Shown: positions 26,225 through 34,669 of the stretch, in pieces | Layout: the number at the start of each line of letters is the position of its first letter | Numbering within the stretch: the first letter of the stretch is position 1 | NCBI GenBank assembly: GCA_003141245.1 | Contig: PLLE01000041.1 | Coordinates: 316,412 to 373,234 of the forward strand | DNA: 56,823 nucleotides | Direction: 5' to 3' | From: Chloroflexota bacterium | GTDB lineage: Bacteria > Chloroflexota > Limnocylindria > Limnocylindrales > CSP1-4 | Position numbers and translations under genes: made by a program | The notes under the pieces: model-generated | Told to the model about the DNA's origin: nothing | What the model saw: the letters and a program-made list of their open reading frames with translations, nothing else | The model's database searches: none

Positions 26225-27895
26225 ATGCGCGACTTCACCGACTCGTATTGCGAGCGGTGTGGCACCCGCTACACCTTCGGTCCCACGCCCTCGAAGCGGC
26301 TCTCGCTGGCAGGCGCACGTGTCCTGGCGAAGGGCCTGAAGAACTTCGTCATGAGCGACGAAGCTTCGATGGACGACGCGATGGCTGCTGCCCGCATCGA
26401 CGTTGGAAGCGGTGAGACCGCTCGCATCGCCGAGGAGTTCCACCGGACCTTCAACTTCTGCATGTCCTGCCGCCAGTACGCGTGCGACAAGTGCTGGAAT
26501 CCAAACCAGAGCGCTTGTCTCTCCTGCGCTCCGCTACGGGACTGCGAGCCGGTCGCCCGGCGGACCCTGGATGGGATCTCTCCGACCACCCGACCGACGG
26601 CGGATGCCGGTCTCGGAGTTGCCTCCGCGGAAGCGATACCGTGGCCCTCGGAAGATCCGATCCCCGGCCGGCCCGGGCCGCACCGCAACGGAAAGCGCGC
26701 CTCCGAGTCGACGACGAGCGTTCCGGAGGTCGCGCAGCCGGCACCGGCAACGCAGCCGACCCAGCCGACCCAGCCGACCCATCCGCCGGAGGAGGGCATC
26801 CTCGTCCAGGCGCAGCTCAGCCACCCTTCTCCCTACGAACAGCCGGATCTTCAGGCCGAGGCGCCCACGCCGTCGCACACCTTCGACGAGGAGGCGGCTC
26901 GCCTGGCCCCGCACGAGCGCGACCGTCGAACCGATCCTGAGACTCCAGCGCGGGGCGCGTGGGAGCCCGAGGTCCCGGCCCCCCAGATAGCCCCTTCCTC
27001 CGACTTCGATCTCATGGGCTCGCTTCGAAAGCCGGTCGAGGCCTCGGACCCGCCGGCCCCCGCCGGGCCGCGCCGCGGACGGGTCATCGGGCGTCTGCTC
27101 ACCCACCGCATCCCGATCGTCGGACCGGCGCAAGAGCCACCTCCCAAGGTTCCGGAGATTCTCAAGGCCCCGAAGCCCGCGCAGGCTTCGGTGCCAGACT
27201 CGACCGGACAGGCCGACCCATGGCCGCAGGCGACGCCGTGGGCCTGGCGTCCGTTCGGACGCCACGATTCACGGGCCGATTCCGACGCCGCGCCGCTCGA
27301 AGGGGCCGAGGCGGTCTCCGACGCTCCCGTCGAAGCCGTCGAAGCCGTCAAGACCCTCGAGGCCGTCGAGGCCACATCAGAACCGGCCGCAGAAACGGAG
27401 CAAGTGGCTTGCGCCGAGCAATCCCCTGCCGGGGCGGAGCCGGAGCCGGTCTTCGCCGCCCAGGTCGAGGAGCCCGTGCCGGCCCGTACGCCAGAGGCAG
27501 CGCCGACGCCTGCTACTCCCGCACAGCAGCCGCTCTTCACCATGCCGCCCGCGACCGTGGAACGATGGCCCGCGAAGCGCCGCCCGTCCGAACCCGCCCC
27601 GGTCGCGTCTCCGTCGGCAGAGGCGCCGGCGCCCTGGCCGCCGATCGGCGCCAGCTGGCCGCCGCACAATGCCGCGGCGGCGTCATGGCCGGAACCCGAT
27701 CCCGCTCTCGTATCGGCCTCGGTCGCGGCTGCGCACCAGTCAGAGCAGGTTGAGTCGCAACTGATTGCGACGATCTGGGCGGAATCGGCGCAGGAAGTGC
27801 TCGACCGTGGCAACGTTCGCGTCTGCCATCGCTGCGCCCTGCCTGTCTCGACGCACGCCCGCTTCTGCCGCCGGTGCGGGACCCAGCAGACCTGA
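26225..27895 (+). CDS. Large protein with zinc ribbons at both ends and a disordered middle
   Basis: I do not recognise a named family for this 556-residue protein. The N-terminal 100 residues have paired cysteines (SYCERCGTRYTF, FNFCMSCRQYACDKCWN, ACLSC), predicting two or three zinc-binding knuckles. Residues 110-510 are Pro/Ala/Glu-rich and probably disordered, with QPTQPTQPT and AVEAVKTLEAVEA repeats. The C-terminus ends in a second zinc ribbon, VCHRCALPVSTHARFCRRCG. GGAG is 5 bases before ATG. No signal peptide or membrane segment is present, so it is probably a cytoplasmic adaptor or regulator. Confidence 0.7.
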   Translation: MRDFTDSYCERCGTRYTFGPTPSKRLSLAGARVLAKGLKNFVMSDEASMDDAMAAARIDVGSGETARIAEEFHRTFNFCMSCRQYACDKCWNPNQSACLSCAPLRDCEPVARRTLDGISPTTRPTADAGLGVASAEAIPWPSEDPIPGRPGPHRNGKRASESTTSVPEVAQPAPATQPTQPTQPTHPPEEGILVQAQLSHPSPYEQPDLQAEAPTPSHTFDEEAARLAPHERDRRTDPETPARGAWEPEVPAPQIAPSSDFDLMGSLRKPVEASDPPAPAGPRRGRVIGRLLTHRIPIVGPAQEPPPKVPEILKAPKPAQASVPDSTGQADPWPQATPWAWRPFGRHDSRADSDAAPLEGAEAVSDAPVEAVEAVKTLEAVEATSEPAAETEQVACAEQSPAGAEPEPVFAAQVEEPVPARTPEAAPTPATPAQQPLFTMPPATVERWPAKRRPSEPAPVASPSAEAPAPWPPIGASWPPHNAAAASWPEPDPALVSASVAAAHQSEQVESQLIATIWAESAQEVLDRGNVRVCHRCALPVSTHARFCRRCGTQQT

Positions 27896-27968
27896 CGCTA
27901 CCGGCTCACCGATACTCGCCCGAGCGTCCCAGACCCCATCGCGCCGCGCAGTCGGGTCTCAGCGCGAG

Positions 27969-28211
27969 CTAGTCGTCCAGCTCCTCGAAGAGCTTCGGCT
28001 GAAGATCCTCGCCATGGACCGTGCCACGGGGCCGCAGCAGCGACCGAACCTGGACCTTTCGCACGAACCTGCGGTTGCCCAGCTTGATGCTCTGGAGGCG
28101 GCCGGTGCGCGCCCAGCGGCCGATCGTGTCAGACGTGAAGCGTACGTTCGAAGCCGCGAGCAGATCGGCGGCCTCCGACAAAGAGATCCAATCGGTCGGT
28201 GGCTTCGGCAT
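27969..28211 (-). CDS. Excisionase-like (MerR-type) helix-turn-helix protein
   Basis: An 80-residue DNA-binding protein of the winged-helix excisionase/BldC class: WISLSEAADLLAASNVRFTSD is the first helical part, TIGRWARTGRLQSIKLGNRR the recognition helix and wing. An acidic tail follows. No integrase is near, so it is more likely a housekeeping regulator than a phage excisionase. It starts 3 bases after the FmdB-like gene and is the last gene of that operon. Confidence 0.75.
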   Translation of the reverse strand: MPKPPTDWISLSEAADLLAASNVRFTSDTIGRWARTGRLQSIKLGNRRFVRKVQVRSLLRPRGTVHGEDLQPKLFEELDD

Positions 28212-28214
28212 CGG

Positions 28215-28538
28215 TCAGTCCGTCTCCTTCGGTGTCGTCTCGGCGCCAGATCCGGCAGAAGCTCTGGATTCGCTAGAGGCGCCGGATTCCGCGTCCGACC
28301 CCGCGCTCGAGCCGCCGGAACCGCTCGAGTCGGAGTCCTTGGGCCTTGGCTTGCTCGGTCGGCCGGAGGATCGGTCCTTGCGTGCCCAGCCGGTGCCCTT
28401 GAAGTGGATGGCAAGTGCCGAGATGGCCTTGCGCATTCGCGCGCCACACCTCGGACAGGCCGGTCCCTCGCCGTGGACTGAGTGGATGACCTCTATCTGG
28501 TAGCCGCACGCGGTGCAGATGTAGTCGTAGGTGGGCAC
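28215..28538 (-). CDS. FmdB-type zinc-ribbon protein
   Basis: A 107-residue protein. Its first 45 residues are the FmdB/CxxC zinc ribbon: MPTYDYICTACGYQIEV and GPACPRCGARMRKAIS supply four cysteines. The rest is a Ser/Gly/Asp-rich tail with many SGS units, likely disordered. GTG 28538 is preceded by GAGAGGAT. FmdB was named as a formamidase regulator, but most members have no known role. It lies 18 bases after the preceding zinc-ribbon gene. Confidence 0.8.
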   Translation of the reverse strand: MPTYDYICTACGYQIEVIHSVHGEGPACPRCGARMRKAISALAIHFKGTGWARKDRSSGRPSKPRPKDSDSSGSGGSSAGSDAESGASSESRASAGSGAETTPKETD

Positions 28539-28556
28539 TATCCTCTCCCGGCGCCG

Positions 28557-29282
28557 CTAGCCGCGGTCCATGCGCATGCCGCACTTGGGACAGTAGAAAG
28601 CCCTCTCGTGCCCCGAATCGAAGCCGCAGTGAGCACACACGATGCCACCCTGTTTGCCGCCGCCCAGGAGCCTCTCCCCGGCCACGACGCCGAGGGCGTG
28701 CGGATCGGCCTTGAGGTTGGCGAAGAGCTCGGACAGGATGCGCGAGGCATTGCGCTCCGTGTCGCCACGGACGCCCTTGCCACCCCAGCCCACGACCGCG
28801 CGAACGATCATGTCGCCCGTCATCTCGTCCCAGTGGGAGGCGACGCCGCCCACGATGGTGTTGTATTCCGGATAGCCCGAGGTATCCACCGTCCCGTCAA
28901 GCAGTCCGCACACCAAGGTGTCGAAGGCCAGATCGATCGCGTCGACGGCCTCCAACACGACGAGCGCGTGGCGCGTGACGGGAAGCCGCTTGCGGTGGTA
29001 CGCGAGCCACTCCGCTGCGGCGGGCATGCGGGCGATGAACGGAGCCGCCTGCCCGAACTCGACCGGATACGGCTCGACCAGCTCCGGCTCCGCCTGGACG
29101 CAACCGTCGAGCATCCGCGTCAGCCACGCGACGCCCGCTGGGCCGGTGCTGGCCCGGACGCTTTCGCTGCTCTTGGCCGAGTACGAGAGTTTCAGCGAAA
29201 AATCCTGGGCGCTTATCTCTTCCAGGACCGGCGGAGTATACGGTTGGGCGGGACCCTTGCGGGTCTTCCGGAACAGCGGCAC
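28557..29282 (-). CDS. Uncharacterised protein with C-terminal zinc ribbon
   Basis: A 241-residue protein I cannot place in a family. It begins PLFRKTRKGPAQPYTPPVL, continues as a mainly helical globular region, and ends with a zinc ribbon (VCAHCGFDSGHERAFYCPKC). GTG 29282 has GAGGAG 5 bases upstream, which decides the start. A -10 (TAGGAT) at 29318-29323 gives a short leader. It is the first gene of a three-gene zinc-ribbon/HTH operon downstream of valS. Confidence 0.68.
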   Translation of the reverse strand: MPLFRKTRKGPAQPYTPPVLEEISAQDFSLKLSYSAKSSESVRASTGPAGVAWLTRMLDGCVQAEPELVEPYPVEFGQAAPFIARMPAAAEWLAYHRKRLPVTRHALVVLEAVDAIDLAFDTLVCGLLDGTVDTSGYPEYNTIVGGVASHWDEMTGDMIVRAVVGWGGKGVRGDTERNASRILSELFANLKADPHALGVVAGERLLGGGKQGGIVCAHCGFDSGHERAFYCPKCGMRMDRG

Positions 29283-29317
29283 GCGCGCTCCTCGAAAGTG
29301 CTGGCGAACCTCTCCGT

Positions 29318-29323
29318 ATCCTA
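29318..29323 (-). promoter_or_regulatory. -10 element of the zinc-ribbon/HTH operon
   Basis: Minus-strand TAGGAT gives a start near 29311 and a leader of about 28 bases with GAGGAG before GTG 29282. Confidence 0.45.
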
Positions 29324-29414
29324 CCAGCGCGCCGGGGCGGTCTGCCCCGATACAGTCGCGCACCGCGGCGCCAACTGGAGGGCCCGCCGAGGGGCCCAGC
29401 GGCGGCGGTCCGAC

Positions 29415-32189
29415 CTAGCGACCCAGCCTCTCGGCCAGCCGGCCCACCAGCTCGGCCAGTTCCGCGGCGCGCGCCTTCGCGCCGTCTACGACGGCCGGCG
29501 GAGCCTTGGAGACGAAGGCCTCGTTGGCCAGGCGCGCGCGAGCGGCGGCGAGCAGCCCTTCGGCCTCGGCCAGTTCACGCTCCAGGCGGGCACGGTCGCG
29601 CTCGTCCTGGGCCTCGTCCCTGGCCGCGGGCCGGACGATCGCTTCGATCTCGCCGACGATCACCGAGAGGCCGCCGGCCACTCCCCGTCGAACCGATTCG
29701 GGGCTCAATTCGCGGCCGAGCGGCTTCGCGCGGGCCAGCCGCTCGATCGCCGGCCGGAGCGCCTCGAAAGCGGGGCCAAGCGATTCGGGAACGTACACGT
29801 CCACGGGGAGCCACGCCCCCGGTTCGATCCGCGCCTCGGACCGGGCGTTGCGCACCGCTCGAACCAGGTCGATGAGCGCGGCCACCTCAACCTCGGCGGC
29901 GGCGTCGGCGCCATCGGCGGCGGCGATCGGCCAGTCGGCTACGACGAGCAGCCCCGGGTCTTGCGCCCCGTGCGGAAGGCGCTCCCAGATCGCCTCGGTC
30001 ACGAACGGCATGATGGGATGTAGCAGCCGCAGGTAAGTGTCCAGAGCGTCGACCAGCGTCCACCAAGTGGCCTCGCGCGTTGCGGCACTCAGGCTTTCGT
30101 CCGCGAGACGGACCTTGGCCAGCTCCACGCCCCAGTCGCAATAATCGTTCCAGATGGCTTCGTACAGGATCTGGCTGGCATCGCCAAACGCGTACTGGCT
30201 CATCGCATCGTCGACGGCTGCGACAGTCGCGGCGGTGCGGGACTGGATCCAGCGATCGCCTGGACCGGCGTGCTTGCGATCCGGGCTTTGCCAAGTGTTC
30301 GGAGGGATTGACGCGGGCCGTGCGCCCAACACGAAGCGGGCCACGTTCCACAGCTTGTTGGTGAAGTTGCGGGCGTTCTCGAGCTTCTCGGCGCCCAATC
30401 GGGCGTCGTTGCCGGGCGCCGTGCCGTTGACCAGGGCGAACCGCAGCGCGTCGGCGCCCACCTCTTCGATCGTTGCCAGCGGATCGACGGTGTTGCCCTT
30501 CGTCTTGGACATCTTCTGGCCATACGGGTCGCGGATAAGCCCCGACAGATAGACGGTGTGGAAGGGCGCCTCGCCGGTCAGGTGGATGCCCAGCATCATC
30601 ATCCGGGCAACCCAGAAGAAGATGATGTCGTAGGCCGTCTCCATGACCGAGCCGGGGTAGAAGCGCTCGAAGTCGCGCGTCTTCTCAGGCCATCCAAGGG
30701 TCGAGAACGGCCATAGGCCCGAGCTGAACCAGGTGTCGAAGATGTCCTCGTCCTGGCGGAGTTCGGCGCCCGGGCGCCCGCAGACCTCGCAGGCATTCGG
30801 ACCCGACGGATCGGCGGAAACGCTGGTGTGACCGTCCGGGCAGTACCAGGCCGGGATGCGATGGCCCCACCACAGCTGGCGACTGACGTTCCAGTCGCGC
30901 ATCTCGGTCATCCAGTGCTCCCAGACCTTGACGAAACGTTCCGGCAGGATCTGGGTCTTGCCCGAGCGAGTCGCCTCCAGGGCAGCTGCCGCCAGGGGCG
31001 CTACGCGCACGAACCACTGCGTCTTGAGACGCGGTTCCACGACATCGTCGGAACGCTGGCAGCGGCCCAGTAACATCTCGTGGGGCTTGATCGACTCCAT
31101 GTCGCCGCGGGCCTGCAGGACCTCCACGATCTGGCGGCGGGCCTCGTAGCGGTCCAGGCCGGCGAACTGGGCGCCGTTCTCGTTGATCCGGGCGGCGTCG
31201 TCGAGCACGGTGATCATCGGCAGGCCGTGGCGTTTGCCGGTTTCGTAGTCGTCGTTGTCGTGGGCGGGCGTGATCTTGACCGCGCCCGTCCCGAAAGCCC
31301 GATCCACCACGGGGTCGGCGATGATCGGCACCGCGCGATCGACGAACGGGATCATGGCCTGGCGGCCGACGAGTGCGGTGTACCGGGGATCCTCCGGATT
31401 CACTGCCACGGCGGTGTCGCCGAGCAACGTCTCGGGCCGCGTCGTGGCGACTGCGATCCAGGCGTTTGGGTCGGGCGCGCCGGTCTTCTCGTCGACCAGG
31501 TGGTAGCGCATCGTCCACAGGCTGCCGGTCGTTTCGTTCGGGATGACCTCCAGGTCCGAAACGCTGGTGCGGCAGCCAGGGCACCAGTGGATGAGCGCCT
31601 CGGTCCGGTATGCCAGGCCCTCGCGGTACAGGCGCAGGAAGGCTTCCCGCACGGCGCGCGCGGAGACCTCGTCCATGGTGAAGCGGAGGCGCGTCATATC
31701 GAGCGAGGCGCCGACGCGGCGTTGCTGGCCCAGGATCGTCTCGCGCGTCTCGCGAACGAACTCCCACATCGCCTCGAGGTACTTCTCGCGGCCGAGCGAC
31801 TGGCGCGTCTGGCCCTTCTTGGCGAGCAGCTTGTCCAGAACGTATTGGGCCGCGATAGAGGCATGGTCCAGGCCGGGCAGGAAGAGCGCCGGCCGGCCCT
31901 GCATTCGGGCGTGCCGAGTCATCAGGTCCTCGACAGTCGACCGTTGGGCATGGCCGAGGTGCAGCGAGCCGGTGACGTTTGGCGGCGGCTGGATGACCAC
32001 GAATGGCGGCTTCGACCAGTCGGCGCGCGAGCCCTTGCCGTCGGGATTAAAGACGTCGGCGTCGACCCAGCGCTGGTAGATGGCGTGTTCGACCTCGGCT
32101 GGTCGGTAGGCCTTCGCCATTTCCCCTTCTTCAGCCGCGCCGTTCGGGCCGGCCGCCCTCGGCTTCCGCGCCTTGGCCCCGTCCGCCAT
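29415..32189 (-). CDS. valS: Valyl-tRNA synthetase
   Basis: A 924-residue class I synthetase. The HIGH motif is in NVTGSLHLGHAQ (residues 77-80), KMSKS appears as QKMSKTKGNTVD near residue 555, and the editing domain contains TTRPETLLGDTAVAVNPEDP. The C-terminal coiled coil with VAGGLSVIVGEIEAIVRP is the tRNA-binding arm. It charges tRNA-Val. Start ATG 32189 is 7 bases after GGAG; ATG at residue 24 is an alternative with its own AAGGGGAA. The extra 22 N-terminal residues are not conserved. A T-box leader controls it. Confidence 0.96.
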   Translation of the reverse strand: MADGAKARKPRAAGPNGAAEEGEMAKAYRPAEVEHAIYQRWVDADVFNPDGKGSRADWSKPPFVVIQPPPNVTGSLHLGHAQRSTVEDLMTRHARMQGRPALFLPGLDHASIAAQYVLDKLLAKKGQTRQSLGREKYLEAMWEFVRETRETILGQQRRVGASLDMTRLRFTMDEVSARAVREAFLRLYREGLAYRTEALIHWCPGCRTSVSDLEVIPNETTGSLWTMRYHLVDEKTGAPDPNAWIAVATTRPETLLGDTAVAVNPEDPRYTALVGRQAMIPFVDRAVPIIADPVVDRAFGTGAVKITPAHDNDDYETGKRHGLPMITVLDDAARINENGAQFAGLDRYEARRQIVEVLQARGDMESIKPHEMLLGRCQRSDDVVEPRLKTQWFVRVAPLAAAALEATRSGKTQILPERFVKVWEHWMTEMRDWNVSRQLWWGHRIPAWYCPDGHTSVSADPSGPNACEVCGRPGAELRQDEDIFDTWFSSGLWPFSTLGWPEKTRDFERFYPGSVMETAYDIIFFWVARMMMLGIHLTGEAPFHTVYLSGLIRDPYGQKMSKTKGNTVDPLATIEEVGADALRFALVNGTAPGNDARLGAEKLENARNFTNKLWNVARFVLGARPASIPPNTWQSPDRKHAGPGDRWIQSRTAATVAAVDDAMSQYAFGDASQILYEAIWNDYCDWGVELAKVRLADESLSAATREATWWTLVDALDTYLRLLHPIMPFVTEAIWERLPHGAQDPGLLVVADWPIAAADGADAAAEVEVAALIDLVRAVRNARSEARIEPGAWLPVDVYVPESLGPAFEALRPAIERLARAKPLGRELSPESVRRGVAGGLSVIVGEIEAIVRPAARDEAQDERDRARLERELAEAEGLLAAARARLANEAFVSKAPPAVVDGAKARAAELAELVGRLAERLGR

Positions 32190-32470
32190 CGTTCGCTCCG
32201 TCAATGAAGAACCCGCTCGCCCAGCGGACGAACGGGTCGTGGTACCACCTGCTGGTTCGGCGCCGCCCAAAGGCCGGTCATCCCGGCCGCCGTCACTGGC
32301 GATGCCCTCTCGGCGCGCTATCGGGCGCCTCCCGCACAGCTCACGAGCTACATTCGCGCCGTTCCGACCGCGGGGCTTTCAGCCTCGCCCGTGCCCTGCA
32401 CGGAGCGGGCCCCGCTCTCTGCTCGCCGGATGGCGGCACTACTCCTCTCGGTCAACGCCGTGAAGGCGCC
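32190..32470 (-). promoter_or_regulatory. T-box riboswitch leader of valS (tRNA-Val responsive)
   Basis: The minus-strand leader carries the T-box core GGTGGTACCACG at 32249-32238; its UGGU would pair with the ACCA end of tRNA-Val, whose discriminator is A. Upstream AGGAGTAGTG and GCAGAGAGCGGGG fit stem I elements, and two Val codons, GTC and GTA, lie near the expected specifier loop. Downstream, CGTTCGTCCG (32234-32225) can pair with CGGAGCGAACG (32200-32190), which contains the ribosome-binding site and ends at the ATG. This predicts translational control. Exact 5' limit and specifier are uncertain. Confidence 0.8.
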
Positions 32471-32471
32471 G

Positions 32472-32477
32472 ATCGTA
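32472..32477 (-). promoter_or_regulatory. Candidate -10 of the valS T-box transcript
   Basis: Minus-strand TACGAT would start transcription near 32465, just before the T-box stem I. No clear -35. Confidence 0.35.
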
Positions 32478-32513
32478 GCACAGGCTGGTGCAGCGTCCCG
32501 CGAGCCGGTGCGG

Positions 32514-33956
32514 CTATCTTGCTGCCCCGTACGAGTCGCCGAGGATGACGCCGCGGGGCATCACGACGAGGCTGTAGGAGAAGGCCGGGAAGCCGCCGGT
32601 CCACGCGATCGGCGTCCAGGTGTGCCCATCGTACGAGAGCCAGGCCTTCTTTCCGTCGGTCTTCACGGCCAGGAAGACGTTCCCATTGGCAGAGATCAAG
32701 CCGTCCGGCGAGGTCACACAGTCGGTGCACGAGAGTGCGCCCAGGGGGCCGTTGCGGGCATCGTGCCAGGTCATGCCGCCGTCGGCCGACCAGGCCAGAC
32801 CGAAGGCCAGGGACATATCGTTGGCAATCGTGTGAAGAACCATCCCATCCCGGCCGAAATCTATGAAGTCGGCAGCGAAGGAGTACCCGCCCGAACTCCG
32901 GGTCCAGTTGCGCCCATCTCCCGACAACCACATCTCGTCGCCGAAAGTCGTCGTGTTGGATCCGTCGGCCATCGGATGGGGCGTGCCCATGAGGTAGAAG
33001 CGGCCCGCGTTGGTCTGGACGTGCGGCCCCCACGCTCCCTCCGTGCCGGCCGTTAGGTCGAAGGCCGTCTCCGGCGTCCAGTTCAGCCCATCGGTCGAGA
33101 ATTCGACCTTGAATCTCTCAGAGCTCCACCCCGAGTCGGGCAGGGGCGAAGCGAGGGTGGCGACGATTCCGGAATCCGTGCCGGCGATCGAGATCAGGTA
33201 GCCGGTCATGTTGGGCGAGCCTGCTTTGTGCCAGCCGACACCGTCGGTGCTGGTCCACGCCGCGGTGGGATACCTCGTCTCGGGGTCTACGGCCATGGCC
33301 AGCAGGCCGAACGGCGCCACGGACACGATCAGGTCCGTCGCGTCGATCGAAGTCACGGCAGTCCACGTCTGCCCATCGGGCGAAGTCCAAAGTCCGTGCG
33401 ACACTCCGCGCAACGCCGTAATCCACGATTGCGCGACCGACTCGGTCGCCACGAAGCCGCCCTTCCAGCGCAGCACCTGGGCGACGCCGTGCGAGGGATT
33501 GAACCCAACATTCTCCAGCATCGGGCTGTCAGCAGTGAGCTTCGTCCAGCTGAAACCCGTCCAACCGGTGGTAGCGCCCGGCGTGGTGAAACCGATCCCG
33601 ACCATCGTGGGGCCGGGGGATTCGGCCGGCGTCGTTTCGGCGAGCGAAGGCGTCGGGGTCACGGCTGTCCTTGACGCCGCGCTTGCCGTGGCAGACGGCG
33701 AAGGTCCGCCGACGACGTTCGATCGGACCGACAGCAACAGGCCTGCCAGGCTCACTGCCAGCACGACCGCCAGCGCAACCCCAATCGCGGGCACCACCCC
33801 AAATCGACCGCGAGGACGTCCGAAGGTGAATCGCATTCCCTTTCCCCTCTTCTCCGTGGCCTGGACCGCGGATCGATAGACCGAATCGGGCACGCCCGGT
33901 TGCGGAGGTTCGGCGATCTTGCGCAGTCGCCGCTCGATCTCAGGATCAAGTGTCAT
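32514..33956 (-). CDS. Single-pass membrane protein with extracytoplasmic BNR/Asp-box beta-propeller, ECF sigma partner (module A)
   Basis: A 480-residue protein: about 50 cytoplasmic residues (MTLDPEIERRLRKIAEPPQP), a membrane helix at 52-76, a Ser/Thr/Pro linker to about 125, then an outer domain with six Asp-box-like repeats (WTSPDGQTWTAV, WTSTDGVGWHKA, FSTDGLNWTPET, WLSGDGRNWTRS, WSADGGMTWHDA, WLSYDGHTWTPI), a sialidase-type propeller without visible sialidase residues. It overlaps the sigma gene by ATGA. The layout suggests an anti-sigma sensor, although the short inner part has no HxxxCxxC zinc motif. A similar protein lies at 43079-44458. Confidence 0.8.
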   Translation of the reverse strand: MTLDPEIERRLRKIAEPPQPGVPDSVYRSAVQATEKRGKGMRFTFGRPRGRFGVVPAIGVALAVVLAVSLAGLLLSVRSNVVGGPSPSATASAASRTAVTPTPSLAETTPAESPGPTMVGIGFTTPGATTGWTGFSWTKLTADSPMLENVGFNPSHGVAQVLRWKGGFVATESVAQSWITALRGVSHGLWTSPDGQTWTAVTSIDATDLIVSVAPFGLLAMAVDPETRYPTAAWTSTDGVGWHKAGSPNMTGYLISIAGTDSGIVATLASPLPDSGWSSERFKVEFSTDGLNWTPETAFDLTAGTEGAWGPHVQTNAGRFYLMGTPHPMADGSNTTTFGDEMWLSGDGRNWTRSSGGYSFAADFIDFGRDGMVLHTIANDMSLAFGLAWSADGGMTWHDARNGPLGALSCTDCVTSPDGLISANGNVFLAVKTDGKKAWLSYDGHTWTPIAWTGGFPAFSYSLVVMPRGVILGDSYGAAR

Positions 33957-34507
33957 GGCCGTGCCTTTCGGCTTTGCGCGTCGAGCTCCGCCCGAAGCGT
34001 TCGGATGGCGTAGTGGAGCCTGGACTTGACCGTGCCGGCAGGCAGTTTCAGCCGTTCGGCGATTTCCTCGACGGAGAGGTCGCGCCAGTAACGCAGCCCA
34101 ACCACGATCTGTTGATCGGCCGGGAGGGTCCGGACGAGCTGCCCGATCTCGTCTCTCGCGAGCGCTTCGCGGAACGGATCGCGAGCCGCCGGCAGCGCCG
34201 CGACGCCCTCATCCAGCTCCAGCTCGCGAACGCGGCCGCGTCCTCGCAGCCTGTCGTAGCAGACGTTGGCGACGATACGGTCGAACCAGGCCCCGAACCG
34301 ATCGGTCGTCTTGAGCCTGGGCCAGGCTTGCCAGGCCTTCTCGAGAGCATCCTGCGTCGCGTCCTCGGCTTCGGTCTGGTCGTGCAGCAGGAAGCCGGCC
34401 AGCCGGTACGCGCCGGGAATCTCCCGCTGAATCAGGCTCAGGAAGGCCGCCGCCTCGCCCGTTGCGGACCCCCTCAACGCCACCCGCCAGACTCCTTCCT
34501 CGAACAT
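33953..34507 (-). CDS. ECF-type RNA polymerase sigma factor (module A)
   Basis: A 184-residue ECF sigma factor. Region 2 is DQTEAEDATQDALEKAWQAW with TDRFGAWFDRIVANVCYDRL; region 4 is RYWRDLSVEEIAERLKLPAG TVKSRLHYAI, the DNA-binding helix-turn-helix. ACGGAGG lies 7 bases before ATG 34507. It is followed with an ATGA overlap by the membrane propeller protein, which is the probable regulator. Possible ECF-type sequence (GAACGTTCC) occurs upstream at about 34564-34574, but I cannot confirm autoregulation. Confidence 0.88.
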   Translation of the reverse strand: MFEEGVWRVALRGSATGEAAAFLSLIQREIPGAYRLAGFLLHDQTEAEDATQDALEKAWQAWPRLKTTDRFGAWFDRIVANVCYDRLRGRGRVRELELDEGVAALPAARDPFREALARDEIGQLVRTLPADQQIVVGLRYWRDLSVEEIAERLKLPAGTVKSRLHYAIRTLRAELDAQSRKARP

Positions 34508-34669
34508 CGCCGGCCTCCGTAAGCAACTCCGCTGGGAGTGTCCTTCCTAACGGAATCCGGACGCGGAACGTTCAATCGCGGCACCACTGTACGAGCACGT
34601 TGACAAACTAACCACACGCCGACTCTACGCACAGAAGCGAGCCACTGAGTCCACCGAGGAGGCGAGAGG
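34508..34669. other. Intergenic region upstream of sigma gene A
   Basis: Holds the sigma gene promoter on the minus strand, possibly TACAGT at 34586-34591, and on the plus strand a perfect -35 hexamer TTGACA at 34600-34605 with a weak TCTACG 20 bases on, pointing at the remnant gene. Local GC is lower than the surroundings. Confidence 0.35.

Noticed and set aside
27969-28211. Prophage or integrative element suggested by the excisionase-like protein
   Set aside because: No integrase, attachment repeats or phage genes; neighbours are zinc-ribbon proteins and valS.
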